Source: Flectonema sp. DT1601 (Eukaryota > Euglenozoa > Diplonemea > Diplonemida > Diplonemidae). From it: a stretch of 64,000 nt of DNA. The DNA is taken from positions 62,001 to 126,000 of the forward strand of contig OZ025819.1 in the NCBI GenBank assembly GCA_964019425.1, written 5' to 3'. The translations under genes were made by a program, and so were the position numbers. Of this stretch, positions 10,103-23,112 are shown piece by piece. Numbering within the stretch: the stretch's first letter is position 1; every line of letters begins with the position of its first letter. The notes below the pieces were generated by a model. That model saw nothing but the letters and a program-made list of their open reading frames with translations, was not told the origin of the DNA and searched no databases.

Positions 10103-12692
10103 TTTTTTTTTTATTTTTTTTTAAGAAAAACACTTTATTCCTTGCCTCATTCCCATCACTTCACTTCCTTCTTTATCCTGTACTCGAAAAGAGAAAAACG
10201 AGGATAAACGGTTGAAGGAAAAAAGAGATGGAAAATAAAATTAAAAAAAGGAAAAAGAAACACACTTTCACAGATTCAGATATTCTTTTGAAATGTAGAA
10301 ATTGCAATGCTTCAACTTGGGAGGTTGGTGTAATGATGGTGTAAGGCTACAATTAAAAAACAAAAGGAAGGGTATTGCTGAAGAAGATTAAAAAATGAGG
10401 GAGTCGGTTGTATGCACCCGAAGCTGTCCAAGAAAGGCACATCAACGGTAAAATAAACAAAAAAAGAAAACACTTTTACAACGATCTCTACATCTTCAAC
10501 GGAGATCACTCAAAACACATTTTACTTCTCAAAAACTAACAATCAAATATTCGATATAAACTGAACTGATGAAAATAAAAAAAAACTAAAAAAACAAAAC
10601 AAAACTCAAAACAAGGACATAAGCCTAAAAAAAGGATTAATCGCCTCTCCTTCATCCACTCCGAAAACGGAGGAAACGAAGAACGAGAAGCCAGATGGTG
10701 ATTTCCCTCCAACCTAACACTTCAACATACATGAGAAGACATGAAGAAGAAGAAGACAAGGAAGGAGAGAGAGCATGTGTTTTTGTGTGTTGTGTTGTGT
10801 ACTATAATGTTAACAATAACAACAACAAACCACAAGAAAGAAAAAAAAAAGGGAAAAAGGAAAAGAATAGTGTAAATTAATATTCAACGGAAAGGGAAGA
10901 AAACAAAGCAAACACCCACAGAAGCAGGGAATACACATGTTTTCAAGAAAAACCCATCATTTCCATCATCATCATCATCACATTTATCATTTTCCTCATA
11001 CCCCTCCGCGACTTCGCAGAGGAACTGAGGGAAGAACGATGATGATGATAATAAATAATGGGAACACACATTCAACAACAAATTATCAACCAATTAGACC
11101 CACTGCTCTAAACCCAACAAGCAGCAGTCTTGAATTCGGACCGTGCAGAAGCAGATGAAACCAAGCAAAGCAGACATGACCAACAGGATACATGAAATCA
11201 CAAACAGAGTACAACTGTGCTAACAGCAGACCCAAATAAATATAATCGACTCCCATCTCTCATCTCCAAAAATGAGATGGAATCGAATCCGTCTGCGGAA
11301 TACACACAACACTGACAGGTTGGCTCCTCCCAGTTGTTGTGACACATCACACAAACAGAAGTCAAAATGAAAGAATCAAATTGAAGAAAAGAAAAAGGTC
11401 GCTGCCACAGCTTAGGTTTCATCTCTTTTTCCCAAAAATATAAAACAGAAACAAACCTCCCGCAACACGGGGGCAAAAGGGAACACGGTCATTTCTTTCT
11501 GACAACCACAAAACTAATCAAGACAGGACCGACGGTCACTGGACTGATTAGAATGAAGAAGAAAGAAAGAAAAAGGAATTCATTTTATTTTACTTTACTT
11601 TACTTAATTTGCATTTTGGAATCCAACACAAGGACACCCAAAAAAATAAAAAAAGGATAAATAAACATCCAAAAAACCACATCTCACAAAACAAAACAAA
11701 AACAAAAACCAGAAAAGGAAACATACAACCTCCTCCAACAAAAACAAATCTTTCCACAGACACACCAACCGACGGAAAATCGGACAATTTCCTTTATTTC
11801 CAACCTTACGAGAAAAAAACATACACAACCACCCAATAAAGAAAAGTGAAGCATTGCGTGTAAAAACTAAAATGAATATCAAGGTAAACTCTCCGTGCAA
11901 GTATTCCCCCCTCCACCCTAATGAGATTAAAACGATGAGTGAGTGTGAAAAGTTACTCAACGATGAGGAAAGGGAAGAAGGGTTTTTACTTGCGAGTGTG
12001 TTGAAAAAAAAGACAAAAGGAAAAAAAAAAAGAAAAGGCAAGACACTAATATTCATTCAGCGACTGTACACCTGAAAAAGGAGGGGTAGAGATTGGGATG
12101 TGCGAAATTGAGAAAAAACATGAAGAAAGTTCGGTGAAGTTATTATTTTTTTTATTTAATTACTATTATTTATTCATTTATTTATTTATTTATTTTTGGT
12201 GTGGGTATGGGTATGGGATAGGACGATCGAGACAGGAAGTACAGTCGCTATTATTATGGAGGGCAAGTATTCTTTTCAAGAAAATTAACAAAACGGAACA
12301 AATTAAAGCAGTACCCGGAAGATATTAAATTAGGTGAAAATGACTTCCGGTTATTTGTACAAAGAAAAAAGAACCCCAAAACCCCAAAACCCGATGCAGG
12401 CAGGTTGCAAGGAGATTTTCAAATGGGTGAAGTTACTCCGAGCAATCCCTGCGTGCAATGTTTATGAAAAATAAAAAGAAATGAAAACAAGTCGATTAAT
12501 ACTTTTTTTTTTTTTTTTTAATGTTCTGGCCTAACAAGAACCAATGAGTGACGAGGACAACACAAACGAAGGAACTGAAAGTTTATCAACAACAAGATGA
12601 TGATGATGATGTTGATGTTGATGAGGAAGAAGAAGAAGAAGAAAAAATCGCTCCAAAAACAATTTGAACCATCGACGGTTCAGACCATTTCT

Positions 12693-13601
12693 TTAGCCTT
12701 GCGACTTTCCCAGCAAGCTTCGTACTCCCCACACCAGGTAGCCGATTACCTGGATGGGGAATGTCGACAACAGAAAAGTGTACTCCTTCCATGTAGTACT
12801 GAAACACCAACTGCTGACCATCGCAATGATCAAAACAGGAGGTGGGTACAAGGAGATGTACAACTTCGCTACAAAAGAAAACACAGAAACAACCACCCTG
12901 ATGCCTTCAAAGACTTCGGGGTGTAGGTGAGCATAATATGATAATGACACAATCAACACAACGGTGACGAGGAGACACGCACAAAGCTGTCTCACGAAGA
13001 AGTCGCCATCCGTTGGTGCGTCGGTGGTCATCCGGTCTCGGAATGAACTCCGCGGTTGTCTGTTTGGCATCATTGCCTGAGGATGTCTCAGCGACGATGC
13101 ACGTACTTGTGGTTGTGGTTGCGGTTGTGGTTGTGCCAGTGGTTCGCCCCAAACACGCTGTGATGTGAGCGGCTGAGGTGCTGAATGCTGAAGTAGTAGT
13201 GGTTGTTGTTGTTGTTCTTGCTGCAGTTGTTGCTGAGGTTGCTGTTGTTGGAATATTGAAGTCGGTCCCTGCTGCGTTGGTCGAGACAACGTCAGTGGTG
13301 GTAGTGACGGCTGCTGCTGTTGATGCTGTAGCTGTTGATGTTCTTCTTGTTCTTGTGGTAGTAGTAGTGGCTGCACCAACGATGGCTGCTCTTCCTGCTG
13401 CTCCCGATCTTCCGAAACACGAATCGCGTCCTTCACTCCCCGAAGCAAGTCCCTTCGTTCCCTCTCCTGAGACTCTCTCCGTCTCTGATGCTCCCTTCTG
13501 GGAGAGGCACCGCGCTTACTGGTGCCCCTCCCACTCTCATTCCCAACACCGCGTTGGATCTCCTCCTCAGACTCCCACGGCGTTAACGTTGTCCAGAACA
13601 T
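12693..13601 (-). CDS. Array gene, copy 2 (same 302-residue protein)
   Basis: The translation is identical to copy 1: charged head, Gln/Pro-rich middle, hydrophobic C-terminal third. This copy belongs to the unit that received the MULE, which lies ~2.6 kb beyond its 3' end. Its own upstream region, including the acceptor-like site at 13634, is undisturbed. Confidence 0.6.
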   Translation of the reverse strand: MFWTTLTPWESEEEIQRGVGNESGRGTSKRGASPRREHQRRRESQERERRDLLRGVKDAIRVSEDREQQEEQPSLVQPLLLPQEQEEHQQLQHQQQQPSLPPLTLSRPTQQGPTSIFQQQQPQQQLQQEQQQQPLLLQHSAPQPLTSQRVWGEPLAQPQPQPQPQVRASSLRHPQAMMPNRQPRSSFRDRMTTDAPTDGDFFVRQLCACLLVTVVLIVSLSYYAHLHPEVFEGIRVVVSVFSFVAKLYISLYPPPVLIIAMVSSWCFSTTWKEYTFLLSTFPIQVIGYLVWGVRSLLGKSQG

Positions 13602-16600
13602 GATTTAGGTTTAGAACTTTTCGATACGGTTGCCTGTGGAAATAAAAAGATAATTACAACAATACACCAATCACTCGTTCTCAGGGTCCCAATAAAACAA
13701 AACACATTATTCCCCCCAACGAATCCCCTCCTCCCTGCTGTTCTCCATCTTGTGGCTTTCATTAAATTTGCTGAACCTGTAGAATAAAAATAATCTGAAC
13801 AACATCAACAAACGTTTTGAGGCACATCAATTATTAGGGAAGTGGAACCCTTTTTTTGTATTTTTTTTTATTTTATTTTCACAGGGAGGTTCCCCTGCTA
13901 TTTATTTTTTTTTTTTTTTGTTTGTTATTATTATTATTATTATTTTTATTTTTTTTTTGGTTGTTTTTTTTTATATGTGTATTTGTTTGTTTTTTTTTGA
14001 TTAGCGGGGAGTGGAACCCCTTTTTTTATTTTTTATTTTATTTTTTTGAAGATTACACAGGGAAGTTTCCCCCATGTTACTTACTTTATTTATATTTTTT
14101 TTTTATTTTTTTTTAAGAAAAACACTTTATTCCTTGCCTCATTCCCATCACTTCACTTCCTTCTTTATCCTGTACTCGAAAAGAGAAAAACGAGGATAAA
14201 CGGTTGAAGGAAAAAAGAGATGGAAAATAAAATTAAAAAAAGGAAAAAGAAACACACTTTCACAGATTCAGATATTCTTTTGAAATGTAGAAATTGCAAT
14301 GCTTCAACTTGGGAGGTTGGTGTAATGATGGTGTAAGGCTACAATTAAAAAACAAAAGGAAGGGTATTGCTGAAGAAGATTAAAAAATGAGGGAGTCGGT
14401 TGTATGCACCCGAAGCTGTCCAAGAAAGGCACATCAACGGTAAAATAAACAAAAAAAGAAAACACTTTTACAACGATCTCTACATCTTCAACGGAGATCA
14501 CTCAAAACACATTTTACTTCTCAAAAACTAACAATCAAATATTCGATATAAACTGAACTGATGAAAATAAAAAAAAACTAAAAAAACAAAACAAAACTCA
14601 AAACAAGGACATAAGCCTAAAAAAAGGATTAATCGCCTCTCCTTCATCCACTCCGAAAACGGAGGAAACGAAGAACGAGAAGCCAGATGGTGATTTCCCT
14701 CCAACCTAACACTTCAACATACATGAGAAGACATGAAGAAGAAGAAGACAAGGAAGGAGAGAGAGCATGTGTTTTTGTGTGTTGTGTTGTGTACTATAAT
14801 GTTAACAATAACAACAACAAACCACAAGAAAGAAAAAAAAAAGGGAAAAAGGAAAAGAATAGTGTAAATTAATATTCAACGGAAAGGGAAGAAAACAAAG
14901 CAAACACCCACAGAAGCAGGGAATACACATGTTTTCAAGAAAAACCCATCATTTCCATCATCATCATCATCACATTTATCATTTTCCTCATACCCCTCCG
15001 CGACTTCGCAGAGGAACTGAGGGAAGAACGATGATGATGATAATAAATAATGGGAACACACATTCAACAACAAATTATCAACCAATTAGACCCACTGCTC
15101 TAAACCCAACAAGCAGCAGTCTTGAATTCGGACCGTGCAGAAGCAGATGAAACCAAGCAAAGCAGACATGACCAACAGGATACATGAAATCACAAACAGA
15201 GTACAACTGTGCTAACAGCAGACCCAAATAAATATAATCGACTCCCATCTCTCATCTCCAAAAATGAGATGGAATCGAATCCGTCTGCGGAATACACACA
15301 ACACTGACAGGTTGGCTCCTCCCAGTTGTTGTGACACATCACACAAACAGAAGTCAAAATGAAAGAATCAAATTGAAGAAAAGAAAAAGGTCGCTGCCAC
15401 AGCTTAGGTTTCATCTCTTTTTCCCAAAAATATAAAACAGAAACAAACCTCCCGCAACACGGGGGCAAAAGGGAACACGGTCATTTCTTTCTGACAACCA
15501 CAAAACTAATCAAGACAGGACCGACGGTCACTGGACTGATTAGAATGAAGAAGAAAGAAAGAAAAAGGAATTCATTTTATTTTACTTTACTTTACTTAAT
15601 TTGCATTTTGGAATCCAACACAAGGACACCCAAAAAAATAAAAAAAGGATAAATAAACATCCAAAAAACCACATCTCACAAAACAAAACAAAAACAAAAA
15701 CCAGAAAAGGAAACATACAACCTCCTCCAACAAAAACAAATCTTTCCACAGACACACCAACCGACGGAAAATCGGACAATTTCCTTTATTTCCAACCTTA
15801 CGAGAAAAAAACATACACAACCACCCAATAAAGAAAAGTGAAGCATTGCGTGTAAAAACTAAAATGAATATCAAGGTAAACTCTCCGTGCAAGTATTCCC
15901 CCCTCCACCCTAATGAGATTAAAACGATGAGTGAGTGTGAAAAGTTACTCAACGATGAGGAAAGGGAAGAAGGGTTTTTACTTGCGAGTGTGTTGAAAAA
16001 AAAGACAAAAGGAAAAAAAAAAAGAAAAGGCAAGACACTAATATTCATTCAGCGACTGTACACCTGAAAAAGGAGGGGTAGAGATTGGGATGTGCGAAAT
16101 TGAGAAAAAACATGAAGAAAGTTCGGTGAAGTTATTATTTTTTTTATTTAATTACTATTATTTATTCATTTATTTATTTATTTATTTTTGGTGTGGGTAT
16201 GGGTATGGGATAGGACGATCGAGACAGGAAGTACAGTCGCTATTATTATGGAGGGCAAGTATTCTTTTCAAGAAAATTAACAAAACGGAACAAATTAAAG
16301 CAGTACCCGGAAGATATTAAATTAGGTGAAAATGACTTCCGGTTATTTGTACAAAGAAAAAAGAACCCCAAAACCCCAAAACCCGATGCAGGCAGGTTGC
16401 AAGGAGATTTTCAAATGGGTGAAGTTACTCCGAGCAATCCCTGCGTGCAATGTTTATGAAAAATAAAAAGAAATGAAAACAAGTCGATTAATACTTTTTT
16501 TTTTTTTTTTTAATGTTCTGGCCTAACAAGAACCAATGAGTGACGAGGACAACACAAACGAAGGAACTGAAAGTTTATCAACAACAAGATGATGATGATG

Positions 16601-16684
16601 ATGTTGATGTTGATGAGGAAGAAGAAGAAGAAGAAAAAATCGCTCCAAAAACAATTTGAACCATCGACGGTTCAGACCATTTCT

Positions 16685-17593
16685 TTAGCCTTGCGACTTT
16701 CCCAGCAAGCTTCGTACTCCCCACACCAGGTAGCCGATTACCTGGATGGGGAATGTCGACAACAGAAAAGTGTACTCCTTCCATGTAGTACTGAAACACC
16801 AACTGCTGACCATCGCAATGATCAAAACAGGAGGTGGGTACAAGGAGATGTACAACTTCGCTACAAAAGAAAACACAGAAACAACCACCCTGATGCCTTC
16901 AAAGACTTCGGGGTGTAGGTGAGCATAATATGATAATGACACAATCAACACAACGGTGACGAGGAGACACGCACAAAGCTGTCTCACGAAGAAGTCGCCA
17001 TCCGTTGGTGCGTCGGTGGTCATCCGGTCTCGGAATGAACTCCGCGGTTGTCTGTTTGGCATCATTGCCTGAGGATGTCTCAGCGACGATGCACGTACTT
17101 GTGGTTGTGGTTGCGGTTGTGGTTGTGCCAGTGGTTCGCCCCAAACACGCTGTGATGTGAGCGGCTGAGGTGCTGAATGCTGAAGTAGTAGTGGTTGTTG
17201 TTGTTGTTCTTGCTGCAGTTGTTGCTGAGGTTGCTGTTGTTGGAATATTGAAGTCGGTCCCTGCTGCGTTGGTCGAGACAACGTCAGTGGTGGTAGTGAC
17301 GGCTGCTGCTGTTGATGCTGTAGCTGTTGATGTTCTTCTTGTTCTTGTGGTAGTAGTAGTGGCTGCACCAACGATGGCTGCTCTTCCTGCTGCTCCCGAT
17401 CTTCCGAAACACGAATCGCGTCCTTCACTCCCCGAAGCAAGTCCCTTCGTTCCCTCTCCTGAGACTCTCTCCGTCTCTGATGCTCCCTTCTGGGAGAGGC
17501 ACCGCGCTTACTGGTGCCCCTCCCACTCTCATTCCCAACACCGCGTTGGATCTCCTCCTCAGACTCCCACGGCGTTAACGTTGTCCAGAACAT
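16685..17593 (-). CDS. Array gene, copy 3 (same 302-residue protein)
   Basis: The translation is identical to the other copies and spacing is regular, 3,992 bp from copy 2. The acceptor-like site before it ends at 17626. No feature distinguishes it from its neighbours. Confidence 0.6.
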   Translation of the reverse strand: MFWTTLTPWESEEEIQRGVGNESGRGTSKRGASPRREHQRRRESQERERRDLLRGVKDAIRVSEDREQQEEQPSLVQPLLLPQEQEEHQQLQHQQQQPSLPPLTLSRPTQQGPTSIFQQQQPQQQLQQEQQQQPLLLQHSAPQPLTSQRVWGEPLAQPQPQPQPQVRASSLRHPQAMMPNRQPRSSFRDRMTTDAPTDGDFFVRQLCACLLVTVVLIVSLSYYAHLHPEVFEGIRVVVSVFSFVAKLYISLYPPPVLIIAMVSSWCFSTTWKEYTFLLSTFPIQVIGYLVWGVRSLLGKSQG

Positions 17594-20500
17594 GATTTAG
17601 GTTTAGAACTTTTCGATACGGTTGCCTGTGGAAATAAAAAGATAATTACAACAATACACCAATCACTCGTTCTCAGGGTCCCAATAAAACAAAACACATT
17701 ATTCCCCCCAACGAATCCCCTCCTCCCTGCTGTTCTCCATCTTGTGGCTTTCATTAAATTTGCTGAACCTGTAGAATAAAAATAATCTGAACAACATCAA
17801 CAAACGTTTTGAGGCACATCAATTATTAGGGAAGTGGAACCCTTTTTTTGTATTTTTTTTTATTTTATTTTCACAGGGAGGTTCCCCTGCTATTTATTTT
17901 TTTTTTTTTTTGTTTGTTATTATTATTATTATTATTTTTATTTTTTTTTTGGTTGTTTTTTTTTATATGTGTATTTGTTTGTTTTTTTTTGATTAGCGGG
18001 GAGTGGAACCCCTTTTTTTATTTTTTATTTTATTTTTTTGAAGATTACACAGGGAAGTTTCCCCCATGTTACTTACTTTATTTATATTTTTTTTTTATTT
18101 TTTTTTAAGAAAAACACTTTATTCCTTGCCTCATTCCCATCACTTCACTTCCTTCTTTATCCTGTACTCGAAAAGAGAAAAACGAGGATAAACGGTTGAA
18201 GGAAAAAAGAGATGGAAAATAAAATTAAAAAAAGGAAAAAGAAACACACTTTCACAGATTCAGATATTCTTTTGAAATGTAGAAATTGCAATGCTTCAAC
18301 TTGGGAGGTTGGTGTAATGATGGTGTAAGGCTACAATTAAAAAACAAAAGGAAGGGTATTGCTGAAGAAGATTAAAAAATGAGGGAGTCGGTTGTATGCA
18401 CCCGAAGCTGTCCAAGAAAGGCACATCAACGGTAAAATAAACAAAAAAAGAAAACACTTTTACAACGATCTCTACATCTTCAACGGAGATCACTCAAAAC
18501 ACATTTTACTTCTCAAAAACTAACAATCAAATATTCGATATAAACTGAACTGATGAAAATAAAAAAAAACTAAAAAAACAAAACAAAACTCAAAACAAGG
18601 ACATAAGCCTAAAAAAAGGATTAATCGCCTCTCCTTCATCCACTCCGAAAACGGAGGAAACGAAGAACGAGAAGCCAGATGGTGATTTCCCTCCAACCTA
18701 ACACTTCAACATACATGAGAAGACATGAAGAAGAAGAAGACAAGGAAGGAGAGAGAGCATGTGTTTTTGTGTGTTGTGTTGTGTACTATAATGTTAACAA
18801 TAACAACAACAAACCACAAGAAAGAAAAAAAAAAGGGAAAAAGGAAAAGAATAGTGTAAATTAATATTCAACGGAAAGGGAAGAAAACAAAGCAAACACC
18901 CACAGAAGCAGGGAATACACATGTTTTCAAGAAAAACCCATCATTTCCATCATCATCATCATCACATTTATCATTTTCCTCATACCCCTCCGCGACTTCG
19001 CAGAGGAACTGAGGGAAGAACGATGATGATGATAATAAATAATGGGAACACACATTCAACAACAAATTATCAACCAATTAGACCCACTGCTCTAAACCCA
19101 ACAAGCAGCAGTCTTGAATTCGGACCGTGCAGAAGCAGATGAAACCAAGCAAAGCAGACATGACCAACAGGATACATGAAATCACAAACAGAGTACAACT
19201 GTGCTAACAGCAGACCCAAATAAATATAATCGACTCCCATCTCTCATCTCCAAAAATGAGATGGAATCGAATCCGTCTGCGGAATACACACAACACTGAC
19301 AGGTTGGCTCCTCCCAGTTGTTGTGACACATCACACAAACAGAAGTCAAAATGAAAGAATCAAATTGAAGAAAAGAAAAAGGTCGCTGCCACAGCTTAGG
19401 TTTCATCTCTTTTTCCCAAAAATATAAAACAGAAACAAACCTCCCGCAACACGGGGGCAAAAGGGAACACGGTCATTTCTTTCTGACAACCACAAAACTA
19501 ATCAAGACAGGACCGACGGTCACTGGACTGATTAGAATGAAGAAGAAAGAAAGAAAAAGGAATTCATTTTATTTTACTTTACTTTACTTAATTTGCATTT
19601 TGGAATCCAACACAAGGACACCCAAAAAAATAAAAAAAGGATAAATAAACATCCAAAAAACCACATCTCACAAAACAAAACAAAAACAAAAACCAGAAAA
19701 GGAAACATACAACCTCCTCCAACAAAAACAAATCTTTCCACAGACACACCAACCGACGGAAAATCGGACAATTTCCTTTATTTCCAACCTTACGAGAAAA
19801 AAACATACACAACCACCCAATAAAGAAAAGTGAAGCATTGCGTGTAAAAACTAAAATGAATATCAAGGTAAACTCTCCGTGCAAGTATTCCCCCCTCCAC
19901 CCTAATGAGATTAAAACGATGAGTGAGTGTGAAAAGTTACTCAACGATGAGGAAAGGGAAGAAGGGTTTTTACTTGCGAGTGTGTTGAAAAAAAAGACAA
20001 AAGGAAAAAAAAAAAGAAAAGGCAAGACACTAATATTCATTCAGCGACTGTACACCTGAAAAAGGAGGGGTAGAGATTGGGATGTGCGAAATTGAGAAAA
20101 AACATGAAGAAAGTTCGGTGAAGTTATTATTTTTTTTATTTAATTACTATTATTTATTCATTTATTTATTTATTTATTTTTGGTGTGGGTATGGGTATGG
20201 GATAGGACGATCGAGACAGGAAGTACAGTCGCTATTATTATGGAGGGCAAGTATTCTTTTCAAGAAAATTAACAAAACGGAACAAATTAAAGCAGTACCC
20301 GGAAGATATTAAATTAGGTGAAAATGACTTCCGGTTATTTGTACAAAGAAAAAAGAACCCCAAAACCCCAAAACCCGATGCAGGCAGGTTGCAAGGAGAT
20401 TTTCAAATGGGTGAAGTTACTCCGAGCAATCCCTGCGTGCAATGTTTATGAAAAATAAAAAGAAATGAAAACAAGTCGATTAATACTTTTTTTTTTTTTT

Positions 20501-20677
20501 TTTTAATGTTCTGGCCTAACAAGAACCAATGAGTGACGAGGACAACACAAACGAAGGAACTGAAAGTTTATCAACAACAAGATGATGATGATGATGTTGA
20601 TGTTGATGAGGAAGAAGAAGAAGAAGAAAAAATCGCTCCAAAAACAATTTGAACCATCGACGGTTCAGACCATTTCT

Positions 20678-21586
20678 TTAGCCTTGCGACTTTCCCAGCA
20701 AGCTTCGTACTCCCCACACCAGGTAGCCGATTACCTGGATGGGGAATGTCGACAACAGAAAAGTGTACTCCTTCCATGTAGTACTGAAACACCAACTGCT
20801 GACCATCGCAATGATCAAAACAGGAGGTGGGTACAAGGAGATGTACAACTTCGCTACAAAAGAAAACACAGAAACAACCACCCTGATGCCTTCAAAGACT
20901 TCGGGGTGTAGGTGAGCATAATATGATAATGACACAATCAACACAACGGTGACGAGGAGACACGCACAAAGCTGTCTCACGAAGAAGTCGCCATCCGTTG
21001 GTGCGTCGGTGGTCATCCGGTCTCGGAATGAACTCCGCGGTTGTCTGTTTGGCATCATTGCCTGAGGATGTCTCAGCGACGATGCACGTACTTGTGGTTG
21101 TGGTTGCGGTTGTGGTTGTGCCAGTGGTTCGCCCCAAACACGCTGTGATGTGAGCGGCTGAGGTGCTGAATGCTGAAGTAGTAGTGGTTGTTGTTGTTGT
21201 TCTTGCTGCAGTTGTTGCTGAGGTTGCTGTTGTTGGAATATTGAAGTCGGTCCCTGCTGCGTTGGTCGAGACAACGTCAGTGGTGGTAGTGACGGCTGCT
21301 GCTGTTGATGCTGTAGCTGTTGATGTTCTTCTTGTTCTTGTGGTAGTAGTAGTGGCTGCACCAACGATGGCTGCTCTTCCTGCTGCTCCCGATCTTCCGA
21401 AACACGAATCGCGTCCTTCACTCCCCGAAGCAAGTCCCTTCGTTCCCTCTCCTGAGACTCTCTCCGTCTCTGATGCTCCCTTCTGGGAGAGGCACCGCGC
21501 TTACTGGTGCCCCTCCCACTCTCATTCCCAACACCGCGTTGGATCTCCTCCTCAGACTCCCACGGCGTTAACGTTGTCCAGAACAT
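20678..21586 (-). CDS. Array gene, copy 4 (same 302-residue protein)
   Basis: Last copy before the array breaks off. The translation is identical to the others. Only ~570 bp of the following unit remains, but that piece still holds the acceptor-like site at 21619 and the T-rich block, so this copy's near upstream region is complete. Confidence 0.6.
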   Translation of the reverse strand: MFWTTLTPWESEEEIQRGVGNESGRGTSKRGASPRREHQRRRESQERERRDLLRGVKDAIRVSEDREQQEEQPSLVQPLLLPQEQEEHQQLQHQQQQPSLPPLTLSRPTQQGPTSIFQQQQPQQQLQQEQQQQPLLLQHSAPQPLTSQRVWGEPLAQPQPQPQPQVRASSLRHPQAMMPNRQPRSSFRDRMTTDAPTDGDFFVRQLCACLLVTVVLIVSLSYYAHLHPEVFEGIRVVVSVFSFVAKLYISLYPPPVLIIAMVSSWCFSTTWKEYTFLLSTFPIQVIGYLVWGVRSLLGKSQG

Positions 21587-22170
21587 GATTTAGGTTTAGA
21601 ACTTTTCGATACGGTTGCCTGTGGAAATAAAAAGATAATTACAACAATACACCAATCACTCGTTCTCAGGGTCCCAATAAAACAAAACACATTATTCCCC
21701 CCAACGAATCCCCTCCTCCCTGCTGTTCTCCATCTTGTGGCTTTCATTAAATTTGCTGAACCTGTAGAATAAAAATAATCTGAACAACATCAACAAACGT
21801 TTTGAGGCACATCAATTATTAGGGAAGTGGAACCCTTTTTTTGTATTTTTTTTTATTTTATTTTCACAGGGAGGTTCCCCTGCTATTTATTTTTTTTTTT
21901 TTTTGTTTGTTATTATTATTATTATTATTTTTATTTTTTTTTTGGTTGTTTTTTTTTATATGTGTATTTGTTTGTTTTTTTTTGATTAGCGGGGAGTGGA
22001 ACCCCTTTTTTTATTTTTTATTTTATTTTTTTGAAGATTACACAGGGAAGTTTCCCATGTTACTTACTTTATTTATATTTTTTTTTTATTTTTTTTTAAG
22101 AAAAACACTTTATTCCTTGCCTCATTCCCATCACTTCACTTCCTTCTTTATCCTGTACTCGAAAAGAGAA

Positions 22171-23110
22171 CCCCTGATACAGCCGATGCGTGCATAAGTC
22201 TTCCCATTAAAGATTCCAATTCACTCGCTGTAACTTGAGACAATTTCATATCAAATATCTTATTCCGAAGTCTATCAGCAATTACTACTGAATTCTTACT
22301 GTGATCGAAACGAACACCAAGAAAATCATAAGCAGAAGATAAGTCAAATGAATCTGCCTGCTTCCAAGTTGATAAAGCTTCAGTAGCAATAGAATCCAGT
22401 TCAGAAGTCCTAACTCTTACTTTATCTTTCAATCCCGAGTAGCGAATGTTATCGATCCAAACGTCAACTCTGACATCCTTTACAGCCAACTCAGATTTAA
22501 CATAATCGGGATGCCCAGCAATTGTTGCCCAGCAAGAGTGTGCATTATCTCAGGGGCACAAGAATGACCCATCGGAAGTCTTGTCAATTCATACCAAAGA
22601 CCGTCATCAGTTTGAAATCTAAAATTCTTCCTTGCTTCAACAGGTATCTCAACTTGATAAAATCCTGTTCTAAAGTCCCTCCCGCTTGCACATTCATCTA
22701 ATGCTGCATCAAGATATTCCGATATGTGCTTCAGAGGGACATCAGCCACATATCCTTTTTCCACCAATAATTCATTAGATTCCTTCGTCCATAAAATAAA
22801 TCTCTGGCGCAACCCAGTAGACTTATGTTCGACTACAGTAAATGGCATGTTGCATAATAAACCAGGCTTAGACGCCCTACTTGCTATTCCGTTTTCGACC
22901 AACAACTCAGCATGAGATGAAGATAAAGTACTCTCATGAAACTTCGAAGACAACACCTCTAAATCAGAATTTAAATCAAGAGAAGAAAAACGTTGCGAAT
23001 CGAGTGGACCTGAATAACTGATATTGCGATAAACCTTCTGTGGAAAAAATGTCAGGTCCCATACAAAATTAAATCTATTTAGTCGCTTTTGCGACATCCG
23101 CCCCTTTATA
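22171..23110 (-). pseudogene. Reverse transcriptase / RNase H part of the fossil
   Basis: The stretch LTRLPMGHSCAPEIM is the RT palm signature (LPxGxxxAP), preceded by FTVVEHKSTGLRQRFI, typical of the fingers in YR and LTR retroelements. Downstream, YDFLGVRFDHSK fits the RT connection region. The end is lost at the array junction. Broken, like the rest of the element. Confidence 0.75.
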
Positions 23111-23112
23111 TA

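Larger units (their letters stand above)
2388..22170. repeat. Tandem array of ~3,992-bp units (four whole, one partial)
   Basis: Units start at AACTTTTCGATACGG: 2388-6380, 6381-13614 (enlarged by a MULE), 13615-17606, 17607-21599, and a truncated unit at 21600-22170. Periods are 3,992-3,993 bp once the MULE is removed. The copies differ only by rare small changes. Unit 1 has a longer T run near 2680, unit 4 has one extra T near 20500, and unit 5 lacks two C bases near 22057. Such homogeneity means recent amplification or continuing gene conversion. Each full unit carries one minus-strand gene near its right end. The rest is A/T-rich with microsatellites (TTA, GAA, GAT, ATTT runs). The right edge ends abruptly at 22170 against the retroelement fossil. 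Confidence 0.95.
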
